From: Porphyra umbilicalis
Taxonomy: Eukaryota; Rhodophyta; Bangiophyceae; Bangiales; Bangiaceae
DNA length: 64,000 nucleotides
Reading direction: 5' to 3'
NCBI GenBank assembly: GCA_002049455.2
Contig: KV918877.1
Location: 124,001 to 188,000, forward strand
In this document: positions 39,081 to 48,100 of the stretch, piece by piece
Layout: every line of letters begins with the position of its first letter
How positions within the stretch are numbered: the first letter of the stretch is position 1
Notes under the pieces: model-generated
Seen by the model: only the letters and a program-made list of their open reading frames with translations
Databases searched by the model: none
What the model was told of the DNA's origin: nothing
Made by a program: the position numbers and the translations under genes

Positions 39081-41445
39081 GGCGGAGCAGGTAGGAAGCA
39101 AGGGGGGTGGGAGCGAGGAGGGAGGAGGACGACGCGCGGTGCCGGCAAGGAGATGCGCGCGACGCGGGGGCGGGGACACTGTCGGAAACGTTGGTGGTTG
39201 CTATGGCGGCGCATGGGCCGTCGCGGCGCGGGTGCGGCGGCTTAAGAGCGCCGCCGCGGCCGGACGGCCACGCCGCCGCCGGTCCTTGATTCGATCGCAT
39301 TCGCCATCGCGGCCAATGGTGTTGTGCGCCCCGCCTCCGCGTTCCGCCACCAGCCCCCAAAGCGGCGCATGCGGAGCACCCACCCAACGCAACCGCTTGC
39401 GGCCACGTGCCGAGCCGCCGGCGGTGGGTGCCCCATCCGCCTGTGCGGGGCGCCGGCCGGCGGCAGCGGCGGCTTGCGACGGCGGTTTGAACTGTTTGGG
39501 CGCGGCGCCGGGTGCGCTCCACGCGCCGCCACGCGCAGCGCAACGCCCCGAGGGGCGCACAAGGGTGTCCTGCGCGGGTACCCAGCTGGTCCCCCCATCC
39601 CCATCGTTTCGTCGCGCGGCTTGACACATGCGGGCACGTGCAAGGGGTCGGTTGGTACCACTACAGCCGGTGGAAGCAAAGACCCTCACGCGAGACCGTC
39701 ACGCTCCCAAACAAAGCCGGGGGCCCTCCGATATGGAACGGGCATTGACGGGGCGTCCACAACGAGGGCGCGGCGGGGCCGCATCTTGGCCTGCCGGCGT
39801 CGCAGCCCACCTGGCGCAGTGGCGGGAATGGCTGGTGTTCGTCGGTTCCACACAGCACAAGAAGATTCATTGGGGTATTTGAATGAGACATGTCCCCAAG
39901 TACACGTCTATTCTAAGTTCTCAAGGAGGCCAGTAACTTCACTTGACCCCACCTTCGAGGAGACAAGGATCCCGACATGATGAAGAACCACCGTGCACCG
40001 TACATGCGAGGATGTACAGCCATAGTAGTGTTTTTTGGCAAGCTTCTTCTGAAGATGGACTCGAACTATCCCATGTTTTTTTTCAGCCGGCCTTCAAGGG
40101 TCAGATTTATTAGGATTCGCGTTGGCACTATCATTTCTGGATTGATGAGTGTAGAGGGGCTACTATGGTAGCAATAGACTTATTTTCTGGGTTACCACGA
40201 AGTGTACAGAATCAAGTGCGCTGGATTAACACGGTCATTGGAACCAGGCCTCACCAAGAGTATTTCGGGAAGGGTATCACTCGAGTATATTTTTCGGGTA
40301 TATACTCATACTCGCGGGATTTTTCGGTCCTTCCCCAACACTGCGTGGTGGTATGAAATTCACGAGATAAAGTGAGATCTTTTCTTCCGAAAGAAATAAG
40401 GAGGAGTTATTATTCTTCGATCGAAGGCAGCTCTGAGGCGTATCTTCAGGAAAGTTCCTGGAATTGTGTGAGATAATCTTGAGGATTATCTCTTGAGACG
40501 GCTCGATTCGTCCCGCGGATCGTTCTCGGAATTTGTCTGGTGCCATCCTGTGATTACCTTGGGTTTCGACGCAAGATGGTCCTGGGATCAGTTCAGGGAC
40601 TGTTGTCCGGACTGTTTTCCGGACTGTTTCCACGACTGTGTTCCAGTCTGTTTACAAGATAGATTTGCGGCGTATCTTGGGGTATGGTCTCCTGACCGAA
40701 CCCCAAGTGAAACCATAGGCACTTTCAAAACACTGGTCCAGGGTTTTATCAGAATCCCATTTAGGCGACGTACTCGGAGCAAGAGCACAAGCAACGCATC
40801 ATTCCTTTCTTGAGAACTGCGCAAGAGCCTGAACCAGAGACGATTGCGACGTCAGACGGTGAGACCATCTCCAAAATAGACAAAGGACTAGCTCTGTGTA
40901 CGATGCGAGACACATGCATAGCGATGATTCTGGGAACGTGCGACAGAATATTGCGGCAAATAAAGCCAGGTATGTCCTCCAAGAAGGTCTTCAATATGGA
41001 GGACCACATTATTCCCATGATGGTTCCATGGACCGGCTGAAGAGCTGCTTTTGATTTTCTTCTTGCGACGACGCGCGCAACTAGTCCCAAGGACATGTTT
41101 CAAGACGATTCCGTAGGTGGGTACGCTGTTTATCTGTCAGATTTACCGACAGGAGGTCCCTCAGTTTTTCTCGTGGACGGGATGTAAGAAAACATATTGG
41201 AGAAAACTGCGGAAAATATATGGAAAAACGACAGGATCCAGCAAATAAATGACAATAATAAAAAGACAAATGGACGGTCAAACACAACAAGAACGACAAA
41301 GAGAACGTGCGAGACCACCAGTATATGAAGAACGTATTCAGGACGGTATGCACGTCATGCGCACCGGCGTCAGCATCGAGTCGTGGGCCTTGACAGCACG
41401 GTAGACGACAAGGGGTTGACTGCAAGTAGCAGCGGTACGAGCCTC
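39081..41445. other. Upstream region of the second CCT gene and gene-poor stretch
   Basis: The first 550 bp are GC-rich and probably the leader or promoter of the minus-strand CCT gene. From 39.9 kb the composition becomes AT-richer than anywhere else nearby. GGGTAT and TATACTCATACTCG motifs at 40255-40320 resemble those at 55.05-55.77 kb. No gene is supported. Confidence 0.5.
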
Positions 41446-42473
41446 CTAGTCTGGTTCTTCATCGGAGAGATTGACATCGCCAGCCTTGAGGTCCTGCAAC
41501 TCATCCCGCATGCACCGGACGACGCCGTTGCGAGCCTCGGTACTCTCCGGGCGCAAAAACTTTGGGTACTGTGCAGTATCCACATAGCTCTTCAGACAGG
41601 CGGCTCCGGCTGCTCGCACAGAGGTCCACACTTCACTTGAGTCCAGAAACAGAAGCTCAGCAATGATTGTCGCGGCCGCTCCGTTCAGATCAAGCGCTCG
41701 ATCGACCTCGTTGTCACCGTCTTTTAGCTTCAGACGGTACCCAAAGACTGTGCTCTCGGCCAGCGCGCCGCCCGAAGCGACATTTTCTGCGCCCGCACTG
41801 AGGACCACGCGTTCCATGGATGCCTCCGGTACATCACTGTCCATGTATACTCCGAGAGTCCGATATGCAAGCAGTCGAGCAGAGGTGCGTCTTCGGTTGC
41901 AGCGAGTGCGTAGACCCTTCTTCAGAGCCATCTTTACAGCACGTCTGTTTCCTGTCCAGCCGTTGGCAGCGTAATCTATCTGGTTCGCGTACTTCTCGAC
42001 AGCTTTGGTCATGACTGCACGAAGTGAGCGAGTACAGTCTCTGTTGGGTCCTTCCAGCTGTCCAGGGGGGGCCAGCCATGAGAGGCAATCGTGTTCGGGC
42101 GAGTCCACGGTGCTACCACTTTTCCCAGGGCTCACTGTTCCATTGGAGATCTTCTTTAGCATCGCCTGCGCGTATCGCGAAAACAGAACACTCAAGTCAT
42201 CCTGGTTCAGCAAGAGGTGCGACACAGCGGCAGAAAGGCATGAGTACGAGGATGATGCGTACGGGTTAGACAGCGTCAGAAAACTCGTACAACCAGTAAT
42301 AGATCAGGGATCATCCGAGATAGGAACTCGGATAGAAGCCGTGCACGAAACACCACTGATTCAAGCGGGAAACGTACTCCATGTTCGTTCCAGACGCTCG
42401 CGAACAGGGCGCCATTGACAACTGGCGATGGGGAGGGAGCATCAGGAGCATCATCAGCATCGCTGCTGGGCAT
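41446..42473 (-). CDS. Unrecognised two-exon gene
   Basis: I model exon 1 at 42473-42378 and exon 2 at 42201-41446, giving 283 residues. The 176-bp intron has the donor GTACGT (42377-42372) and an acceptor ending in CAG (to 42202). It is phase 0 and joins two open frames. Exon 1 begins with a true ATG and encodes an acidic, Asp/Pro-rich head. Exon 2 contains a Lys/Arg-rich helix (KMALKKGLRTRCNRRR), a mixed alpha-type middle part and an acidic end. I recognise no family. The base composition is lower in GC than the neighbouring CCT genes and resembles that of the transposase at 51-54 kb. It could be a host gene or an accessory gene of an element. Confidence 0.5.
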
Positions 42474-43700
42474 TGTATCTGCAACCGTGACCGCGTCTCA
42501 ATCAACGTCCGTCGCTCCGCAAGCGCATCAGGGAGGCAGTCGAGGTGTGTATCTCCGCACGTGTCACCGAGTCTCAGTCACTGTGCGCACCGTGCGCTCC
42601 GCAAGCGTAGCGAGGTCTCAGGCACAGTGGAGTGATTCCAGGATCAGGTATGGTGGGCGTAGCTATGGGCGCAGCCCTACAGAGTGACTCGGATCTGCCA
42701 AAGAGAAGGCGTACGCTCTCAGTGAGTCGGATATGAGGCGAGCGCATAGCTCCCGAGCACCAGAGCAGGATCTCCGTGGGTCAGTGCCCCGCAGAGCTGG
42801 ACCTCACGACCTCCCTGAGCAGGCGTAGATGCCCTCTCAGAGCCGGATACAGGACATGCGTGGAGCAGCCTACTGCTCTCCAGCGGGAGATGCGGGGCCC
42901 GAAAACCGTAAGTTGACGTATTTGTCGCCGTCGCGTCACGTCATATGCATGTTGCAGTAATCACGTAGAACCAGAACCACGTCCTGGTGCGATGAGTCCC
43001 TAAACCCTGGTCTAGCAGCCAGTCAGGGTACGCTGAAATGTCGCCGGTGCTGATTACAGTATTGCTGCAGATCTCTGTCGGCAACGGCGGCGTGTATTTG
43101 ACTGCATGTGTGATTGCATGTGGTAAATATTTTGCATCGTTTCCCGAGATTGCTCAGTATCCGGTCCACCCGTCTGCCACCGACATGTGATCTCACCTGG
43201 TGCGCCGCGCCCTCCACGCCGCCGCCAGGCAACAGTGTCCATCGTTTTTCGAGATTGCTCACTATCCGGCCCACCCAGCCGGGGCCGACGGGTGATCTCA
43301 CATGGTGTTCCGCGCCCGTCGCGCAGCCTGCCAGACGTGGGTGTCCGACGTATCCGGTGTGGGGGGGGAGCGCACAGCCTCTCAGCCGCACGCGCGGCTG
43401 TGGCGGCCGTGCCTGGCCGTGGCACGCCGAGAGCACGCGGCCGAGCCTGGTACTGTCCTCCGCCACACTCGGAGAGCAGCACGTGCGGTCTCGACCACGT
43501 ATCACCGTCGTCGAGCTCGTGCCATCACTGTACCGTACCTCAGTACGTCTAGTACCCCAGCGACGCATGTACCGATCCCCTACTCGCTTGGTAATACTGT
43601 CCCCCCTCTCTTGATCTCATTCTACTATTGCACACCCTGTTCCCCCCTTTCCTACTTCCCCTTGGCTTTGTTTTTGGGGGCACGATTGAGCTTTGAGGCC
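42474..43700. other. Gene-poor stretch before the 164-bp satellite
   Basis: Average composition, no supported gene. A GAGATTGCTCA(G/C)TATCCGG(T/C)CCACC block occurs twice (43148 and 43240), which indicates a short tandem duplication of about 92 bp. Pyrimidine-rich sequence at 43600-43680 leads into the satellite. Confidence 0.5.
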
Positions 43701-45180
43701 CGCTACCCCGCCGGTGGGTGCGGGCCAGACCGCCGCGGAGCGCCCCAACGGGCGATCGCGCTTTGGCGGAGCCGCGGGCTGTGTCCCTCTCGCGGGGGGC
43801 CAACCGCTGGCCTTTTGGAGTGGCCGCCACACCGGGTGGGCGGTCTTCACTGTGCATTATCACTCGTCACCCCGCCGGCGGGTGCTTGTGTGAGGGTGTC
43901 ACCAATCGCCCATTTGGGCGAGCGGGGCTGGCTTGTGCAGCGGGGTGTGTCCCTTTTTCTTGGGCCGACCGCTGGCATTTACGAGTCGCCGGCACACCGG
44001 GTGGGCCGGCTTGACTTTTCCTTCGAGCTCGTCACCCCGCCGGTGGGTGCGTGCCGAACGCGTCCATACTGCCCGCACGGGCGGTTGCGCGTTGCTTGCA
44101 CCGCGGGCTGTGTCCCTTTTGCTGGGGCCGACCGCTGGATGTTGCGAGTCGCCGGCACACCAGGTGGGCCGGCTTGACACATTGTTTGCAGCTCGTCACC
44201 CCGCCGGTGGGTGCGTGCCGAACACGTGCACACCGCCCAGGAGGGCCGTTGCGCGCTATTGTTACCGCGGGCTGTGTCCCTTTTTCGTGGGCCAACCGCT
44301 GGCTGTTGCTAGTCGCCGGCACACTAGGTGGGCCGGCTTGACGTGTTTTATCGAGCTCGTCACCCCACCGGTGGGTGCGCGCCGAACTCGTGCACACCGC
44401 CCAGGAGGGCCGTTGCGCGCCATTGTTACCGCGGGCTGTGTCCCTTTTTCGTGGGCCAACCGCTGGCTGTTGCTAGTCGCCGGCACACTAGGTGGGCCGG
44501 CTTGACGTGTTTTATCGAGCTCGTCACCCCGCCGGTGGGTGCGCGCCGAACTCGTGCACACCGCCCAGGAGGGCCGTTGCGCGCTAATATTTCCGCGGGC
44601 TGTGTCCTTTTTGCAGGGGCCGACCGCTGGTTGTTGCGAGTCGCCAGCCCACCAGGTGGGCCGGCTCGACATATTGTTTGCAGCTCGTCACCCCGCCGGT
44701 GGGTGCGTGCCGAACACGTGCACACCGCCCAGGAGGGCCGTTGCGCGCTATTGTTACCGCGGGCTGTGTCCCTTCTCGTGGGCCAACCGCTGGCTGTTGC
44801 AAGTCGCCGGCACACTAGGTGGGCCGGCTTGACGTGTTTTATCGAGCTCGTCACCCCGCCGGTGGGTGCGCGCCGAACTCGTGCACACCGCCCAGGAGGG
44901 CCGTTGCGCGCTAATATTTCCGCGGGCTGGGTCCCTTTTGCAGGGGCCGACCGCTGGTTTTTTTGAGTTGGCCGCCCCACCGGGTGGGCGGTCCTCACTG
45001 TGGAAGCTCTCCCGTCACCCCGAAGGTGGGTACGAGGCAGTCCGCCGCCGATCGCCCGAAAGAGCTGATCGTGCTGTGGTGGCGTAGGGGGCTCTGCCCA
45101 TTACCCTCGACCAACCACCGACGTTTTTATTGACCGCCACTCTGATTCTACTGCGCTTCTTGGCTCGTCATCTCGTCGGT
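43701..45180. repeat. 164-bp satellite, ten copies, ending at the start of the JmjC gene
   Basis: The landmark CG(T/C)NACCCCGCCGGTGGGTGC recurs at 43701, 43865, 44030, 44194, 44358, 44522, 44686, 44849, 45013 and, diverged, at 45166. The spacing is 163-165 bp except for the last interval. Central copies are almost identical and the outer ones diverge, as expected for unequal exchange. The last landmark lies 26 bp upstream of the ATG at 45192. It could be an amplified promoter or a subterminal repeat of a transposon. Frames within it are shadows. Confidence 0.9.
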
Positions 45181-45191
45181 GGGTGCAGGCT

Positions 45192-48100
45192 ATGGAGGGG
45201 GGTGATGCATCAGAGTCTCTCGGGCCGTTGCCGGGCGAGTTATCTCGCAACCAACGTCGTCAGGTGGCACGCGCCCGTCGGCGGGCGGACGCTATGACTG
45301 CGGAAGCGGCCCGCGTGGTTGAAGAAGCCGCGCGGGCCGTCGATGCCGTGGATGCTTTTGAACGAGGGGCGGTGGCGCTGGCTCGAGAAGCCGATCGTAA
45401 CGCCCACTCGGCCCCCGCGATTCCGGACGGCAGCATACTTGGAAGCAGACGCGGTGGCGACCGTGGCCGTCGTCGTGGCCGTGGCAGCGGGACAGGACGC
45501 GGCGGTGGCGAGGGCCAGCCGATTCGCCGTGTTGAGCCCTCCCACGTGCCAGACCATTGCAATGGCAGCGGATCGCCGCTCGGCCCGGTGGCAGACAGTG
45601 CCTCCATATCTGTAAGGGGTCTCCAGCTCGCGCGTGGAAAGAGTGTACGTGGTCGGCCGGGGGCGACGCAACAGACTACAGCGTATGGCCATGGCAGTCG
45701 GGTGACCCAGCGCACACATGCTATGGCACGTGGGGCGGTGCATGTGGTCGACGGGGCCCAGTCTGCGCCCGACATGATCGCGGTCGTCAACGATGCGCGG
45801 CGTGTATTGGCTGGTCGTGTAGGCGGGCTGACAGCTACGCAGATGCGGATGCTTTTGTCGGCCCTGGAACTCGCCGGGCCGTGGTACTTGCCCAGCCCCA
45901 GCCGGCTGCAAGTTTTGAGCCAGTGCCGTGGCGGCTGTGGCGACGTCGAAGCGATTGATTCGCTATTGGCTTCAGCTGTAAGGATCTTACACGAAGACGT
46001 CGACGGTGTGCCGAGTTGTGGCGACACTGCAGCAGCAGGCTTCCTCGTCCAGCAAGCCTTGGCGTCCCACGGATGCAAGGGCCAATGCTCTGCCGTGGCC
46101 CACCGTGCCCCGCCCTCTGTCCACCCTTTCGCGACGCCTGCTGCTCCTGTGCCGGCCCCACGTCCCTCCAACACGCCGATCGCGCCGCGTGCCAAGGCTG
46201 TGGCCGACCTGAGCGCACGTAGACGGCCACTCTTACGCCAAGCCCCACCTCCTCCTAAGCGCTTTTGTCTAAAGGCCAGTCGCGATGGCGACCCCCCGTC
46301 GACGGCCACTGTCACGACCTTTGCACCCCCGCCGCCGCATGGGCCTCAAGTGCTGCCACGCGCCTCTAGCGCAGGCGCACCCTCGAGGACACGCTCTGTG
46401 CCCGTTTGTCCGGTGCCCTCCGCATCGAGTCTCCCAGTGCCACCACGATTTCTTTTCCCGGTCCGCGCCGAGCGGCACGTACAACTGTCGGCAACGGACT
46501 TGGCGTCCTTGGAAGAGGGCATGGAAATGTCCAAGCACATGATGGACGGCCTCCTATTGTGGTTCCTCTACTGGGCGAGAAGCAGCGGTGTTATCGGTGG
46601 CCTGCGCGTGCTCTCTGCACTGGACGGCGAGGACGTTAAGGACGCCTCGACGGACGACGTCTTGATCGTGAACAGGGCTGCCAGCGTCTTGCTCAACCGC
46701 CTTGTGTTCAGCGGCGGTACGGTCGTCATGCCGGTTTACAGTGGACGGGGTTGGTCGGGGGTGGTTATTCGAGGCTTAGACAAGGTTGTGCCGTCGGTTG
46801 TTCAGGCCGTGCTCGACGGCGAAGCCGAGCCCGTTCACGGGGCCGCCGTGGTGCTCATCAACACATACGCGGGGAATGGAGGCGCGGAGGTTGACTTTGA
46901 GGTGTTGAACGGCCTCTTCTGCTCCTTGACCGCAGCCATTTGCCAGACCCGCCTGCGCAGCAAGGACTGCATTGGGATGCGAATGCGTGTGAATGGATGC
47001 TTGAGGACTCGATTGCCGGTGCGCCGTGTGGGGACCCCGGCCGGAGAGATGGCGGACACGGCCGATAACCTGCTGGCGTACTTTTCTCTTCTCCACTCTG
47101 CTGAGCCCGCAGCAGCAGCGTGCCTTTTGCGCGCCGACGATGGCCCGCAATGGCGCAAGGCCCATTCTCCTCGGCGCCTGCGTGGCCTAATCCGCCGCAT
47201 TGTTGAAGCGCACCGCCCTGGTGGCAAGGTCTGGCATGAGCAAGAACCAGCCGCGGAGCTTTTGAACGGGTGCGACCTGTCCGAAGACGAGGCCTCTGAC
47301 AGCGGGGACTGCATGAAGGACGTAACAGACGACGAAGACGCTGGCGCAGGTGGCAGCGCGCGCGATGGCGGCGGCGATGGCGGCGGCGGCAGCGATGGCG
47401 GCGGCGGTGGCGGCTCCATTCCCGGTCGAGCGGGCGATCGTGGCGCTCGAGGGAGCGAAGACGAAGACAGAGCCGACGGCCGTGACAAAGAAGATGAGGT
47501 TGAGAGCCGAGCTCGGCAAGTTTTCGGACGCGAGCACGGCCGACGCCGTGATCGTGGAGATGTTGTTGATGAGTTACATGAGCGTGCAGGTCGTGATGCC
47601 GATGGCCGTGATGGAGGAGACGGCCGCGTTGACGGCGCCCGTGTCGACGCCGTCGTGCACGGCGATGTCCAAGTTGCCGCACGCGCCCACGGCCAACGCC
47701 GTGATCGTGGAGCTGTTGATGATGTGTTACATGTGCGTGCAGGTCGTAATGCCGATGGCCGTGATGGAGGAGACGGCCGCACTGGCGGCGCCCGTGTAGA
47801 CGCCGCCGTGCACGGCGATGTCCAAGTCGCCGCACGCGCCCACGGCCAACGCCGTGATCGTGGAGCTGTTGATGATGTGTTACATGAGCGTGCAGGTCGT
47901 GATGCCGATGGCCGTGATGGAGGAGACGGCCGCGTTGACGGCGCCCGTGTCGACGCCGTCGTGCACGGCGATGTCCAAGTTGCCGCACGCGCCCACGGCC
48001 AACGCCGTGATCGTGGAGCTGTTGATGATGTGTTACATGTGCGTGCAGGTCGTAATGCCGATGGCCGTGATGGAGGAGACGGCCGCACTGGCGGCGCCCG

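Noticed and set aside
37942..39624. Long plus-strand frame opposite the second CCT gene
   Set aside because: It is Gly/Ala/Arg-rich without a domain, whereas the minus strand encodes a clear CCT motif.
43899..44998. Overlapping frames within the 164-bp satellite
   Set aside because: The period of 164 is not divisible by three, so any protein would change frame in each unit. The frames are incidental.
43701..45180. CRISPR-like array
   Set aside because: The units are full 164-bp tandem copies without unique spacers, and the context is eukaryotic.
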